64,000 nt of DNA from Achromobacter spanius (GTDB lineage Bacteria; Pseudomonadota; Gammaproteobacteria; Burkholderiales; Burkholderiaceae_B): the NCBI RefSeq assembly GCF_029637605.1, contig NZ_CP121261.1:4278001-4342000 (forward strand), written 5' to 3'. Both the position numbers and the translations under genes were made by a program. Numbering within the stretch: the stretch's first letter is position 1; each line of letters starts with the position of its first letter. The notes under the pieces are model-generated. The model did not search any database. It had not been told where the DNA came from and saw nothing but the letters and a program-made list of their open reading frames with translations. Of the stretch, positions 5,534-18,255 are shown one piece after another.

Positions 5534-7741
5534 GTGTCCTTTTCCAAGAAGCCGCTGCCGCTGGCGTTGTTGGCCGCCATTGCCGCGTCGCCGGCTCTCG
5601 TTGCCGCGCAAACCGCATCGCCTGCCGCAAGCGGCGTGACCACGCTGGCACCGGTAGTGGTGCAAGGCGCGCGCGACGCGTCGCCCACTTCTGGCGCGGA
5701 CTTCGTGGCCACGCGCAGCCGCTCCGGCACCAAGTCAGACGCGGAACTCATCAACACGCCCCAGACCATCAACGTCATTACCCGCAATGAAATGGACCAG
5801 CGCGGGGTCACCTCGGTCGCCCAGGCCGTGCGCTACACGCCGGGGGTGATCGCGCAATACGGCGACAACGACGTGCGCTATGACTGGCTGACCATACGCG
5901 GCTTTACGCCGTCGCGCTATCTGGACGGCCTGCTGCTGCCCTTTGGCGCGCGCGGCTATTCGCAGCCACGTATCGACACCTATGGCCTGGAGCGCATTGA
6001 AATCCTGAAAGGCCCGTCATCTGGCCTGTACGGCCAAAGCGCGCCCGGTGGTCTGGTCAACATGACCAGCAAACGCCCCACCGCCGAACCACTTAACGAA
6101 GTGGTGTTGCAAGCGGGCAGCTTCAACCGGTTCCAGGGCGCATTCGACTTCTCTGGCCCGGCCGATGAAGAAGGCAAGTTCCTGTACCGGCTGACGGGCA
6201 CGCTGCGCGACAGCGATACGCAGTATCAACACGTTGACGACGAACGCCAGTTCATCGCCCCCAGCTTCACCTGGCGCCCGTCGTCCGACACCAGCCTGAA
6301 CCTGAGCGCCCAGTATCAGAAGATCACCAGCCATGGCGGCGGCGGCGCCCCCGTGCTGCCCGTCATCGGCACGCTGGAAAAAAGCGACACCGCCGGCTAC
6401 ATCCCGCGTGACCGCTTCGTGGGCGAACCCGGCTACGACATCTTCACCAACGAACAAACCATGGTCGGCTACACGCTAGACCATCGCGTGAACAACACCT
6501 GGAGCCTGCGCCAAAGCGCCCGCTACACGAACGTCGACACCAACACGCGGCGCGTGCAGATTGGCGCGATGGTGTCGGACACCCAGGCCATCCGCTACGC
6601 CTGGGCCTTTCCCGAAACCTCGCACACCTTCCAGATCGATAACCAGTTGAACGCCAAGTTCAACGCCGGCCCGATGCGTCATGACCTGACGTTCGGTCTG
6701 GACTACCTGCGCGAAAAGTCGCGCTACAACGAGAGCAGCCTGGGCCTGATGCTGCCACCCGCGTCCCCCTTGTTTGACGTGTTCGACCCTGACTACGGCA
6801 CCTCGGTGACGCGCCCGCCCACCGCCACCAAGATCAACATGACGCGCACCCAGCTAGGCCTGTATGCGCAAGACCAGATTGAACTGGACCGCCTGCGCTT
6901 CACGTTCGCCGGCCGCTATGACTGGACCGAAGGCACCACCGACAACGGCACCGTGGGCAGCGGCGGCCAATGGGGCTGGACGTCCCGCACGGCCGATGCC
7001 GACCGCTTCACCGGCCGCGCCGGCGTGACCTACCGCTTCGACAATGGTCTGGCGCCGTACCTGAGCTATTCCACGTCTTTCCAACCCATGACGGGCGTCA
7101 CGCGCGACGGCTCGGCGCTCAAGCCCACCACGGGCGAACAGTACGAAGCCGGCGTGAAGTTCCAGCCCGATGGCTACGACAGCTTCATCACGCTGTCGGC
7201 CTTCCAGATCACGCAGAAGAACGTCAGCACGCCGGATCCCGTCAACACCAGCTTTGTCGTGCAGACCGGCGAAGCGCAGGTGCAGGGCATCGAGCTGGAA
7301 GGCAAGGCCAGTTTCGACAACGGGCTGGACCTGACCATGTCGTATGCGTTGAGCGACAGTGAAATCACCAAGACCAACGTCGCCGCGCAACGTGGCAACC
7401 AGTTGATCTTCGTACCGCGCCATCAAGCCGCCTTGTGGGCCGACTACACGCTGCGCGACGGTCCGCTGCAAGGCGTGGGCCTGGGCGCGGGCGTCACGTA
7501 CCGCGGCGGCTTTTATGGCGACTTGAACAACCGCTACGCCCTCCCCGCCGTCACGCTGGTGGACGCGGCCATCCGCTATGACCTGGGCCGCGCCAGCCCC
7601 ACGCTGGCCGGCGCGCAGGTGGCGCTGAACGTGTCCAACCTGTTCGACAAGCGCTACGTCGCCAACTGCCTGGGCACGGCCGTCAGTTGCTACTGGGGCG
7701 CGGAACGCACGGTGATGGCGACGCTGCGGTATCGCTGGTAA
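5534..7741 (+). CDS. TonB-dependent siderophore receptor (FhuA/FoxA type)
   Basis: A 735-residue outer-membrane receptor for ferric siderophore import, energised by TonB-ExbBD. Signal peptide residues are about 1-25 (ends ALVAAQ); a TonB-box-like TTLAPVVVQG follows; the plug domain covers about 60-170 (ELINTPQTINVITRNEM, LERIEILKGPSSGLYGQSAPG); the beta barrel ends in YRW with a C-terminal aromatic. Paired cysteines near the end (NCLGTAVSCYWGAERTV) are typical of hydroxamate-type siderophore receptors; the actual ligand is not known. No N-terminal signalling (STN) domain is present, which fits AraC rather than sigma/anti-sigma control. GTG start with AGGGG 7 bases upstream. Confidence 0.93.
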   Translation: MSFSKKPLPLALLAAIAASPALVAAQTASPAASGVTTLAPVVVQGARDASPTSGADFVATRSRSGTKSDAELINTPQTINVITRNEMDQRGVTSVAQAVRYTPGVIAQYGDNDVRYDWLTIRGFTPSRYLDGLLLPFGARGYSQPRIDTYGLERIEILKGPSSGLYGQSAPGGLVNMTSKRPTAEPLNEVVLQAGSFNRFQGAFDFSGPADEEGKFLYRLTGTLRDSDTQYQHVDDERQFIAPSFTWRPSSDTSLNLSAQYQKITSHGGGGAPVLPVIGTLEKSDTAGYIPRDRFVGEPGYDIFTNEQTMVGYTLDHRVNNTWSLRQSARYTNVDTNTRRVQIGAMVSDTQAIRYAWAFPETSHTFQIDNQLNAKFNAGPMRHDLTFGLDYLREKSRYNESSLGLMLPPASPLFDVFDPDYGTSVTRPPTATKINMTRTQLGLYAQDQIELDRLRFTFAGRYDWTEGTTDNGTVGSGGQWGWTSRTADADRFTGRAGVTYRFDNGLAPYLSYSTSFQPMTGVTRDGSALKPTTGEQYEAGVKFQPDGYDSFITLSAFQITQKNVSTPDPVNTSFVVQTGEAQVQGIELEGKASFDNGLDLTMSYALSDSEITKTNVAAQRGNQLIFVPRHQAALWADYTLRDGPLQGVGLGAGVTYRGGFYGDLNNRYALPAVTLVDAAIRYDLGRASPTLAGAQVALNVSNLFDKRYVANCLGTAVSCYWGAERTVMATLRYRW

Positions 7742-7753
7742 ATCGGACGTGGA

Positions 7754-7836
7754 TCGCGGGTGATTCGCGGGTGATCTGCTGAGAACGACCCGCTGAGAAC
7801 TACCCGCAGCGGGGTTCGCCGGAGATTCGCCGGCAA
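7754..7836. repeat. Three consecutive short tandem duplications in a convergent spacer
   Basis: TCGCGGGTGAT occurs twice (7754-7764, 7765-7775). CTGAGAACGACCCG is followed by CTGAGAACTACCCG (7779-7792, 7793-7806). TTCGCCGG is repeated 11 bp apart (7815, 7826). They fill most of the gap between the receptor and tartrate dehydratase genes. No clear terminator was found here. Confidence 0.75.
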
Positions 7837-7859
7837 ACCCTGTGCGGGGCGGCTACCGC

Positions 7860-9026
7860 CTACGCCGACAATTGCCGCATGACGGTGATCAGGTCCGACT
7901 TGCCTTCGAAGCCGATGCCCGGCAGCTCCGGCATCGTGACGTAGCCGCCGTCCACCTTCACCCCATCGGGAAACCCGCCGAAGGGCTGGAACAGGTCCGG
8001 GTAGCTTTCGTTGCCGCCCAGCCCCAGGCCCGCGGCGATGTTCAAGGACATCTGGTGGCCACCGTGCGGAATGCAGCGGCTGGCCGACCAGCCGTGCTGC
8101 TTCAGCATGTCCAGCGTGCGCAGATACTCCACCAACCCGTAGCTCAGCGCGCAATCGAATTGCAGCCAATCACGGTCCGGGCGCATGCCGCCATGGCGGA
8201 TCAGGTTGCGCGCGTCCTGCATCGAAAACAGGTTCTCGCCCGTCGCCATGGGGTTGGCGTAGTAGTTGCGCAGCGTGGCCTGCAACTCGTAATCCAGCGG
8301 GTCGCCCGCCTCTTCGTACCAGAACAGGTCGTACTGTGACAGCGCCTTGGCGTACTGGATGGCGGTGTCCAGATCAAAGCGGCCGTTCGCATCCACCGCC
8401 AGCTTCTGCCCGTCTTGCAACACGCTCAAGATGGAATCGATGCGGCGCAAGTCCTCGTCCAGCGACGCGCCGCCAATCTTCTTCTTCACGACCGTGTAGC
8501 CGCGGTCGATGTAGCTGCGCATCTCGTCCTTGAGCTTGCCGTGGTCCTGGCCGGGGTAGTAATACCCACCTGCCGCATAAACAAACACGCGGCGGTCGGC
8601 CTGGCCGTTGCCATAGCGGTCGGCCAGCAACTGGAACAGCGGCTTGCCCTCGATCTTTGCGACCGCATCCCACACCGCCATATCGATGGTGCCGATCGCC
8701 ACCGAGCGCTCGCCATGGCCGCCCGGCTTTTCGTTCGTGAACATGGCGTTCCAGATCTTGTGCGGGTCCAGGTTCTTGCCCGTCGCGTCCACCAGCGATT
8801 CAGGATCCGCCTCCATGACGCGTGGAATGAAGCGTTCGCGCATCAACTTGCCCTGGCCATATCGGCCATTTGAATTGAAGCCGTAGCCCACCACCGGCTT
8901 GCCGTCGCGGATCACGTCGGTGATCACGGCGACCAGGCTCAGCGTCATCTTGCTGAAATCGATATAGGCGTTGCGGATGGGCGAGCTGATGGGCAGCGTC
9001 TGTTCGCGGATCTCGACGATTCTCAT
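7860..9026 (-). CDS. tarD: D-tartrate dehydratase (enolase superfamily)
   Basis: A 388-residue enolase-superfamily enzyme that dehydrates D-tartrate to oxaloacetate with Mg2+. It closely resembles the characterised Bradyrhizobium enzyme: PISSPIRNAYIDFSKMT, GYGFNSNGRYGQG, NEKPGGHGERSVA, MRPDRDWLQFDCALSYG. Catalytic positions correspond one for one, offset by one: K181 and K183 (VVKKKIGG), metal ligands D212 (VDANGR), E238 (YEE) and E264 (TGEN), and H321 (IPHGGHQ). The ATG at 9026 is preferred because AGGAGA lies 6 bases upstream and it gives the family N-terminus. A TtdR-like LysR gene is divergent, fitting substrate induction. No transporter gene is adjacent. Confidence 0.9.
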   Translation of the reverse strand: MRIVEIREQTLPISSPIRNAYIDFSKMTLSLVAVITDVIRDGKPVVGYGFNSNGRYGQGKLMRERFIPRVMEADPESLVDATGKNLDPHKIWNAMFTNEKPGGHGERSVAIGTIDMAVWDAVAKIEGKPLFQLLADRYGNGQADRRVFVYAAGGYYYPGQDHGKLKDEMRSYIDRGYTVVKKKIGGASLDEDLRRIDSILSVLQDGQKLAVDANGRFDLDTAIQYAKALSQYDLFWYEEAGDPLDYELQATLRNYYANPMATGENLFSMQDARNLIRHGGMRPDRDWLQFDCALSYGLVEYLRTLDMLKQHGWSASRCIPHGGHQMSLNIAAGLGLGGNESYPDLFQPFGGFPDGVKVDGGYVTMPELPGIGFEGKSDLITVMRQLSA

Positions 9027-9139
9027 GGGGTGTCTCCTGATGTGCCGGCGGGGGCGACGTAGTAGCAATGGGAACCCCTAGCGTAGAGGCGAATACCTGC
9101 ACTAAGATTCACCATTATTCATTTGATTATTTACTTTCA

Positions 9140-10039
9140 GTGAAAACTGACATCGCGTCCGAACTGGAATTCTTCATCCATCTGGCCCGGCTGGGCAGCC
9201 TGTCCGCCGCCGCGCGCGAGCTCAACCTGACGCCGCCCGCCGCCACCAAGCGCCTGGCGCTGATGGAGCGGCGCCTGGGCGTGCGCCTGGTGAACCGCAG
9301 CACGCGCAACCTAAGTCTGACGAGCGAAGGCGAGACGTACCTGTCGCACGCCACCAAGATCCTCGAAGACCTGCGCGACATGGAAGACGCCGTCTCCAGC
9401 AGCGGCGCCACCCCGCGCGGCGCGCTGAAAGTGAACGCCACCTTGGGCTTCGGCCGCACCACCATCGCCCCGCTGGTCTCGGACTTCGCCAAGCGCTATC
9501 CCGAGGTCCAAGTCCAACTGGAAGTCACCGACCGCCCGGTGGACCTGGTGGAAAGCGGGTTCGACCTGGCGATCCGCTTCGGCGAACTGCCCGACAGACG
9601 CCTGAGCGCGCGGCGCGTCATGTCCAACCGCCGCTTCCTGTGCGCGGCGCCCCGTTATCTGGACAAGCACGGCACGCCCGCCACGCTGGCTGATCTAGCG
9701 TCACACCGATGCATCCTGCATACGCAAAACGATGAGGCGCACGGCGTGTGGCGATTCACCCGCGATGGGGAAAGCGTGGCAATCAAGGTGGATGGGGCCT
9801 TGTCCAGCAATGACGGAGATATCGTGCTGGGCTGGGCGCTGGACGGCCATGGCATATTGATCCGCTCGGAATGGGATCTGGCCAAGTATTTGCAAAGCGG
9901 ACGGCTGCGGGTGGTATTACCCGACTTCACGCTGCCGTCCGCCGACCTCTTTGTGTATTACCCGCAACGCAGAAATCAAACCGCCCGGGCCAGGGCGTTT
10001 ATTGATTATCTGGTTGAGGTGTTCAAGCGGTCGGTGTGA
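9140..10039 (+). CDS. LysR family regulator, TtdR-like tartrate activator
   Basis: About 299 residues. The winged helix-turn-helix is N-terminal (GSLSAAARELNLTPPAATKRLALME), followed by a periplasmic-binding-protein-like effector domain. Several segments resemble E. coli TtdR, the activator of tartrate metabolism: GFGRTTIAP, CILHTQNDEAHGVWRF, LSSNDGDIVLGWAL, and LIRSEWDLAKYLQSG. Divergence from D-tartrate dehydratase supports a role in tartrate induction (inference). The GTG at 9140 gives the usual LysR N-terminus; an ATG at 9068 would leave only about 40 bp for both promoters. Neither has a strong ribosome site. Confidence 0.85.
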   Translation: MKTDIASELEFFIHLARLGSLSAAARELNLTPPAATKRLALMERRLGVRLVNRSTRNLSLTSEGETYLSHATKILEDLRDMEDAVSSSGATPRGALKVNATLGFGRTTIAPLVSDFAKRYPEVQVQLEVTDRPVDLVESGFDLAIRFGELPDRRLSARRVMSNRRFLCAAPRYLDKHGTPATLADLASHRCILHTQNDEAHGVWRFTRDGESVAIKVDGALSSNDGDIVLGWALDGHGILIRSEWDLAKYLQSGRLRVVLPDFTLPSADLFVYYPQRRNQTARARAFIDYLVEVFKRSV

Positions 10040-10095
10040 CGTGACCACCGCACGGCCACACGCCACTATTCATTATTCAGGTTGATCCGGTCGTC

Positions 10096-10125
10096 AAAAA
10101 CAATGCCCCCGCATTGCGGGGGCAT
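10096..10125 (-). terminator. Intrinsic terminator of ssb
   Basis: On the minus strand, a perfect 10-bp stem ATGCCCCCGC / GCGGGGGCAT (10103-10112, 10116-10125) is followed by TGTTTTTG. It lies 27 bp after the ssb stop and 60 bp after the convergent LysR gene. Confidence 0.87.
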
Positions 10126-10151
10126 GGATTGAAACCGTGCAATAGCAGGGA

Positions 10152-10673
10152 TCAGAACGGAATATCGTCGTCCATATCCGCCAAATTCGCACCGCTGCTG
10201 GCCGGGGCCGCTGCAGGCGCCGGGCGCTGTTGCGGGGCCGGGCGTTGCGCCGGGGCGCGTTGTTGTTGCGGGCGCGACGGGGCGTCGTCGTAGCCACCGC
10301 CACCACCGTAGCTGGCACCGCCGCCACCGCCGTCTTCGCGGCCGCCCAGCATTTGCATCTGGTCAGCCACCACTTCGGTGCTGTAACGGTCAGCGCCGGT
10401 GTCCTTGTCTTGCCACTTGCGCGTCTTCAGACGGCCTTCGATGTAGACCGAACGGCCCTTCTTCAGGTATTCGCCGGCGATTTCAGCCAGGCGGTTGTAC
10501 ATGACGACGCGGTGCCATTCGGTTTCTTCGCGGCGCTCGCCCGATGCCTTGTCCTTCCAGGTGGAGGTGGTGGCGATGGACATGTTGCAGATTGCAGCCC
10601 CTTCCGGGCTGTAGCGGACTTCCGGGTCGCGACCCAGATTGCCCACGAGTATGACTTTGTTAACCGATGCCAT
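10152..10673 (-). CDS. ssb: Single-stranded DNA-binding protein
   Basis: A 173-residue SSB that coats single-stranded DNA in replication, recombination and repair. The OB-fold (about 1-110) begins [21 protein letters not shown] and contains [21 protein letters not shown] and [18 protein letters not shown] disordered Gly/Gln/Pro/Ala linker follows, and the acidic tip DMDDDIPF recruits partner proteins. The ATG at 10673 is chosen on homology and a GAGGGA about 7 bases upstream. The order ssb - MFS - uvrA is common in Alcaligenaceae. I found no LexA box (CTGT-N8-ACAG) upstream. Confidence 0.97.
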   Translation of the reverse strand: MASVNKVILVGNLGRDPEVRYSPEGAAICNMSIATTSTWKDKASGERREETEWHRVVMYNRLAEIAGEYLKKGRSVYIEGRLKTRKWQDKDTGADRYSTEVVADQMQMLGGREDGGGGGASYGGGGGYDDAPSRPQQQRAPAQRPAPQQRPAPAAAPASSGANLADMDDDIPF

Positions 10674-11052
10674 GCCGATGTCCCTCAGTTGTTGACAGCC
10701 TGCGCCTGTGCGTTGCCGCAAGCGCGCCGGCAACAACATAAAAAGCGATGTTGAAGACCGGCTTCATGAAACACGCCGGTCATCATGACAATGACCGGCG
10801 ACGCCTGGGATCCTGATGACCCCTACTTCCGTGAAGCCCTAATTTGGTACGTATTATCGACGAAAAGCACCCTCGACGCCAAACGCGATTCGTGACAAAG
10901 CGATCCACCCAAGGAATCGATTTAGGGGCTATTGGCCGCCATTCACTGCACGATCAGTGAAGTTTCGGGTGAGGTCGGGGACACATCATCCGGCCGATCA
11001 CCAGCCCGCCCGACAGCCCTAGACACCAGCCCTGAAACCGGCCTCATCACCC
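10674..11052. other. Non-coding spacer between ssb and the MFS gene
   Basis: A 379-bp gap with no convincing gene. It must hold the ssb promoter. Its main feature is a perfect 10-bp inverted repeat, CGCCGGTCAT / ATGACCGGCG (10774-10783, 10791-10800), with a 7-base loop. Read on the minus strand it is followed by GTGTTTC, so it may be a weak terminator for the MFS gene or an operator for ssb. Confidence 0.5.
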
Positions 11053-12237
11053 CTATGACAACGGCCGCAGCGCCCAGGTCACCACTAGCCACACTGCTGA
11101 TAAAACAGCCGCGCCGATAAAGACGGCGCTAGATCCCGAATGGGCCGCCAGCCAGCCGCCCAGCGCGCCGCCGGCAAACAGCCCCGCCGCCTGCGCCGTG
11201 TTGTAGAAGCCCAGCGCCAAGCCCTTGTAAGCCTGTGGCGCCACGCGCGACACCAGCGAAGGCTGCAAGGCTTCCAGGATATTGAAGGCGACGAAGAAAC
11301 CGGTCAGCGCGATGGCCAGCGTGTAGAAACCATGGCTGGCCGCCGGCATCAATGCGCACACCAGCACCAGGCCGGCCACGGCGGCGCGCAAGGCGCCTCG
11401 ATGGGCGCGGCGCTTTTCCGCCACGAACACCACGGGCACCATCAGCACGAACGACACCAGGATGACGGGCAGATAAACCTTCCACAGCTCGCGCGCGTCC
11501 AGGCCGCCTACCTTGGCCAGCAGCGCCGGCACCACGACAAACATCGACACCTGGATCAAATGCAGCACGAACACGCCGAAATTCAAGCGCAGCAGGTCGC
11601 GGTGGGTCAGCACTTCCATCGGCCGGGCGGACTGCATGGTGCGGGCCTGGGTGCGCGGCACCACGGGCACGACAAAACGCGCCACGCCCAGGCAGATCAC
11701 ACCCAGGCAGGCGATGGTCCAGAACAGGCCGGACAAGCCCCACCACCCCACCAGCACGGGCGACAGCACCAAGGACACCGCGAAAGACAGGCCGATCGAC
11801 GCGCCCACCATGGCCATGGCGCGGGTGCGGACTTCGTCGCGGGTGGCGTCGGCCAGCCAGGCGGTGACGGCGGCCGAGATGGCGCCCGCCCCCTGGATGG
11901 CGCGGCCGATGGTGATCCAGTACACGTCGTCCGCCTGCGCACAGACGATGCTGCCGGCCACGAACAGCAGCAGCCCGAACAGCACGACGGGCCGGCGGCC
12001 CCAGCGGTCGGACGCCAGGCCGAAGGGAATCTGCATGAACGCCTGGGTCAGGCCATACATGCCCAGCGCCAGGCCGACGCGCGCGGGGTCGTCTCCACCC
12101 GGCATGCCGGCCGCCGCCACGGCAAACACCGGCAGCAACAGGAACAGCCCCAACATCCGCGCGGCGAACAGGCCGGCCAATGCCACGCTGGCGCGGCGCT
12201 CGGAAGGGGTCAATTTCAGTTTGATGTCTGCCGGCAT
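11053..12237 (-). CDS. Major facilitator superfamily transporter
   Basis: A 394-residue inner-membrane protein with about 12 hydrophobic segments and a short charged N-terminus (MPADIKLKLTPSERR). The MFS motif A is recognisable in the loop between helices 2 and 3 (GLASDRWGRRPVVLFG), and helix 4 has the motif IGRAIQGAGAISAAV typical of drug:H+ antiporters. It is probably a proton-driven exporter related to YajR/Bcr-type carriers; the substrate cannot be read from sequence. It sits between ssb and uvrA, divergent from uvrA. The rare TTAG-type end lies in a segment with no strong terminator. Confidence 0.88.
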   Translation of the reverse strand: MPADIKLKLTPSERRASVALAGLFAARMLGLFLLLPVFAVAAAGMPGGDDPARVGLALGMYGLTQAFMQIPFGLASDRWGRRPVVLFGLLLFVAGSIVCAQADDVYWITIGRAIQGAGAISAAVTAWLADATRDEVRTRAMAMVGASIGLSFAVSLVLSPVLVGWWGLSGLFWTIACLGVICLGVARFVVPVVPRTQARTMQSARPMEVLTHRDLLRLNFGVFVLHLIQVSMFVVVPALLAKVGGLDARELWKVYLPVILVSFVLMVPVVFVAEKRRAHRGALRAAVAGLVLVCALMPAASHGFYTLAIALTGFFVAFNILEALQPSLVSRVAPQAYKGLALGFYNTAQAAGLFAGGALGGWLAAHSGSSAVFIGAAVLSAVWLVVTWALRPLS

Positions 12238-12432
12238 GCGAAAAATTCAACAATGACAAGGGCGGTGCGCGCGCGTGGATGTCACACGCTCACAGTCTGA
12301 TCTGGCGGTGCGGCGCCGGAGCCCATTCAGTCCAAATCGCGGACTGCCTTGAACGCGGGGGGACTCGGCGCGCTATAGTAACAAGTTGGCCTTTGAAACC
12401 GCTTAAAAGAGCCTGATGGACACCCGATCGAC

Positions 12433-15288
<2,856 letters not shown>

Positions 15289-15324
15289 ATCGACTTATCA
15301 ACACCCCCCGCGAGGACCCGCGCC

Positions 15325-15987
15325 ATGTACACCCTGATCATCGGCAACAAGAATTACTCTTCGTGGTCCTTGCGGCCGTGGCTGGCGCTACGAGCCACGG
15401 GCATCGCGTTCACTGAGCAAAAGCTCGGATTTTTCACAGAAGAGTTTTCACGCAAGGTGGGCGCGGTGTCGCCCGCCGGGCTGGTGCCGGTATTGCTGGA
15501 CGACGACTTCGCCGTCTGGGATTCCCTGGCCATATGTGAATACGTGGCCGAACGGCATCCAGATGCCGGGCTATGGCCCAAGGACGCCAAGGCGCGCGCC
15601 CGCGCGCGTTCGCTGGTGGCGCAAATGCACAGCGGCTTTGGCGCCATGCGCAATGCCCTGCCGATGAATATCGAAGCGCATCTGCCCGGCATCAAGCTGC
15701 CCGAGGCCGCGCAACAGGATATCTCGCGCCTGCAAGCCATCTGGCACGACACCCGCGCTGAATTCGGCCAGGGCGGCCCGTTCCTGTTCGGTGCATTTTC
15801 GATTGCCGACGCATTCTTTGCGCCGGTGGTGTCGCGCTTCACCACCTACGGCATCGCTGCCGCGGGCGCCGTGCGCGACTACATGGACGCCGTCCTGGCG
15901 CTGCCGGCCATGCAGGATTGGATGCGCGATGCACGCGCCGAAGCCACTTTTGTGCCGGAAGACGAACCCTATCGAAAGCACCGCTAG
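15325..15987 (+). CDS. Glutathione S-transferase family protein
   Basis: A 220-residue soluble GST-fold protein. The thioredoxin-like N-terminal domain starts MYTLIIGNKNYSSWSLRPWL, with a catalytic-type Ser/Tyr region (NYSSWS), the cis-proline segment GLVPVLLDD and the glutathione-contact DSLAICEYVAER. The helical C-terminal domain contains FSIADAFFAPVV, the usual GST N-capping/hydrophobic staple region. It resembles YfcF-type bacterial GSTs; substrate unknown. GAGGA lies about 9 bases before the ATG. It follows uvrA by 36 bp on the same strand and may be cotranscribed with it. Confidence 0.9.
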   Translation: MYTLIIGNKNYSSWSLRPWLALRATGIAFTEQKLGFFTEEFSRKVGAVSPAGLVPVLLDDDFAVWDSLAICEYVAERHPDAGLWPKDAKARARARSLVAQMHSGFGAMRNALPMNIEAHLPGIKLPEAAQQDISRLQAIWHDTRAEFGQGGPFLFGAFSIADAFFAPVVSRFTTYGIAAAGAVRDYMDAVLALPAMQDWMRDARAEATFVPEDEPYRKHR

Positions 15988-16026
15988 GCGGGCAAGGCGC
16001 GCGGCCAGCCAACCAGCCCAGCCGCT

Positions 16027-17154
16027 TCAACCCATTTCGAACAGGCGCTTGTGCTCGCGGATGGCGTAGCGGTCGGTCATGCCGGCGATGTAATCGGCAA
16101 TGGCGCGCGCCTGCTCGTTGAATGCCGGGCGCCGGTAGTCGGGCGGCAGCAGGCGCGGGTCATCCAGAAACGCCGCGAACAGTTCGCGCACAATGCGGCG
16201 TGCCTTGGCCGTCATGCGCAGCACCTGGTAGTGCCGATACAGGTTGTCGAACAAGAACTTCTTCAAGGCATCGGCCTCGAGCCGGATATCGTCCGAGAAC
16301 CCCGCCAGCGGCGGTGAGCGGCGCACGTCGTCCACGCTGGCCGGCGCCGCGTCGCGGATGCGGGCCAGCGAGGTTTGCGTCAGGTCGACGATCAGCGTGT
16401 TGATCATGCGGCGGATGGTCTCTGCCACGGCACGACGCGGCGCCAGGCCCGGATAGCGCTCCAGCACATAGGCGTGATGCCGTTCGAAGATCGACACGTC
16501 CTGCAGTTGCTCAAGCGTGATCAACCCGGAGCGCAGGCCGTCGTCGATATCGTGGTTGTTGTAGGCGACCTCGTCGGCCAGGTTGGCCAGTTGCGCTTCC
16601 AGCGACGGCTGCGTGCGGCTCAGGAAGCGTTCGCCCACGTCGCCCAATTGGCGCGCGTGCGCGGCCGAGCAATGCTTGAGGATGCCTTCGCGCGTTTCAA
16701 AGCAAAGATTCAAGCCATTAAAGTCGGCGTAGCGCTCTTCAAGCTCGTCCACCACGCGCAGGCTTTGCAGGTTGTGCTCAAAACCGCCCGCTTCGGGCGC
16801 CAGTTCGCGCATGCAGGCGTTCAGCTCGTCCTGCCCTGCATGGCCAAAGGGCGTATGGCCCAGGTCGTGGGCCAGCGAGATGGCTTCGGTCAGGTCTTCC
16901 GACAGCTGCAGGCTACGGGCCAGCGTGCGCGCAATCTGCGCCACTTCCAGGCTATGCGTCAGGCGGGTGCGAAAGAGATCGCCTTCATGGTTGACGAAGA
17001 CCTGCGTCTTGTATTCCAGCCGGCGAAACGCGCCGGAATGCACGATGCGGTCGCGGTCGCGCTGAAACTCGGTCCGGTTCTCGGGCGGAGGCTCTGCCGT
17101 TTTCCGACCACGCGATTGAGACGGGTCGGATGCGTAAGAAGCCAGTTCATTCAT
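16027..17154 (-). CDS. dgt: Deoxyguanosinetriphosphate triphosphohydrolase-like protein
   Basis: A 375-residue HD-domain dNTPase of the dGTPase-like type, hydrolysing dNTPs to the nucleoside and triphosphate. The metal-binding HD motifs are present: [13 protein letters not shown] (H67) and [13 protein letters not shown] (H96, D97), then [16 protein letters not shown] further on. N-terminal [27 protein letters not shown] is a family signature. The ATG at 17154 has GGAG about 13 bases upstream; a TTG at 17172 would add six residues. It lies 24 bp after aroB on the same strand, and aroK-aroB-dgt is probably one operon. Confidence 0.93.
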   Translation of the reverse strand: MNELASYASDPSQSRGRKTAEPPPENRTEFQRDRDRIVHSGAFRRLEYKTQVFVNHEGDLFRTRLTHSLEVAQIARTLARSLQLSEDLTEAISLAHDLGHTPFGHAGQDELNACMRELAPEAGGFEHNLQSLRVVDELEERYADFNGLNLCFETREGILKHCSAAHARQLGDVGERFLSRTQPSLEAQLANLADEVAYNNHDIDDGLRSGLITLEQLQDVSIFERHHAYVLERYPGLAPRRAVAETIRRMINTLIVDLTQTSLARIRDAAPASVDDVRRSPPLAGFSDDIRLEADALKKFLFDNLYRHYQVLRMTAKARRIVRELFAAFLDDPRLLPPDYRRPAFNEQARAIADYIAGMTDRYAIREHKRLFEMG

Positions 17155-17178
17155 CTGCAACACCGTCTCCAATCGCGG

Positions 17179-18255
17179 TTACTGGGTGGTTCGGGCCAAG
17201 ACGGCGCGCACGGCGTCGTCGGGGGCCGCGCGCATGAAGGCTTCGCCGATGCGCGGCATGAGCACGTAGCGGATGGACCCGCCTTCCGTTTTCTTGTCGA
17301 CCTGCATCAAGTCCAGCCAGCGGTCCGCACCCAGGTCGGGCGCCACGACCGGGCAGCCGATAGCGGCCACCAGCGCGCGCACGCGCTCGACATCGGCGCG
17401 GTCAAAGCCGGCCACGTCGGCAGACAATTCAGCCGCCTGCACCATGCCGCAACCGACGGCCTCGCCGTGCAGCCAGGCGCCATAGCCCAGGCCGGATTCA
17501 ATGGCATGGCCAAAGGTGTGACCCAGATTCAGGATGGCGCGCAAGCCGGACTCGCGCTCGTCCTTGCCCACCACCTGCGCCTTCAGCTCGCAAGAGCGGC
17601 GGATGGCATGGGCAACGGCCTGCGGGTCCAGCGCGCGCAGCTTCGCGGCATTGGTTTCGCACCAGGTCCAGAAATCCGGGTCCAGGATCAAGCCGTACTT
17701 GATGACTTCGGCCAACCCCGCCGACACTTCCCGCGCGGGCAGGGTGTTCAGCACATCGGTGTCGATTTCGACCGCCACCGGCTGGTAGAACGCCCCGATC
17801 ATGTTCTTGCCCAGCGGATGGTTGACGGCGGTCTTGCCGCCCACGGACGAGTCCACCTGGGCCAGCAGGGTGGTGGGCACCTGCAGAAAGCGCACGCCGC
17901 GCATATAGACGGCGGCGGCAAAGCCCGTCATGTCGCCGATGACGCCGCCGCCCAGCGCCACCAGGACGCAACGGCGATCCAGGCGGTGGGTCAGCAAGGC
18001 GTCGAAGATCAGGTTCAGCGACTGCCAGTCTTTGTAGGCTTCGCCGTCCGGCAGCTCGATGCGCAACACCCGCTTGCCGGTGCGCGCCAGCGCCGCTTCG
18101 GCGCGTTCGCCGTACAGCGCCGCCACCGTGGGGTTGGTCACGACCGCAATCGCGGTGGCGTCGGCGGGAATGCATTGGTCCAGGGCATCGATGCGGCCGG
18201 GGCCGATATGGATCGGATAGCTTCCGCCCGGGGTGTCGACGTCAACAACGTTCAT
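17179..18255 (-). CDS. aroB: 3-dehydroquinate synthase
   Basis: A 358-residue enzyme converting DAHP to 3-dehydroquinate, the second step of the shikimate pathway; it is cytosolic and uses NAD+ and a divalent metal. Visible family segments: the NAD-binding [52 protein letters not shown] and the metal ligands in [11 protein letters not shown] and [10 protein letters not shown]. The start ATG overlaps the aroK stop in ATGA, so the two are translationally coupled. Confidence 0.97.
   Translation of the reverse strand: MNVVDVDTPGGSYPIHIGPGRIDALDQCIPADATAIAVVTNPTVAALYGERAEAALARTGKRVLRIELPDGEAYKDWQSLNLIFDALLTHRLDRRCVLVALGGGVIGDMTGFAAAVYMRGVRFLQVPTTLLAQVDSSVGGKTAVNHPLGKNMIGAFYQPVAVEIDTDVLNTLPAREVSAGLAEVIKYGLILDPDFWTWCETNAAKLRALDPQAVAHAIRRSCELKAQVVGKDERESGLRAILNLGHTFGHAIESGLGYGAWLHGEAVGCGMVQAAELSADVAGFDRADVERVRALVAAIGCPVVAPDLGADRWLDLMQVDKKTEGGSIRYVLMPRIGEAFMRAAPDDAVRAVLARTTQ

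Noticed and set aside
10932..11120. A 62-residue plus-strand ORF in the ssb-MFS spacer
   Set aside because: Ser/Thr/Pro-rich translation, no ribosome site and overlap with the 3' end of the MFS gene on the other strand.
12238..12432. An SOS (LexA) box before uvrA
   Set aside because: I looked for CTGT-N8-ACAG on both strands and found no match worth reporting.
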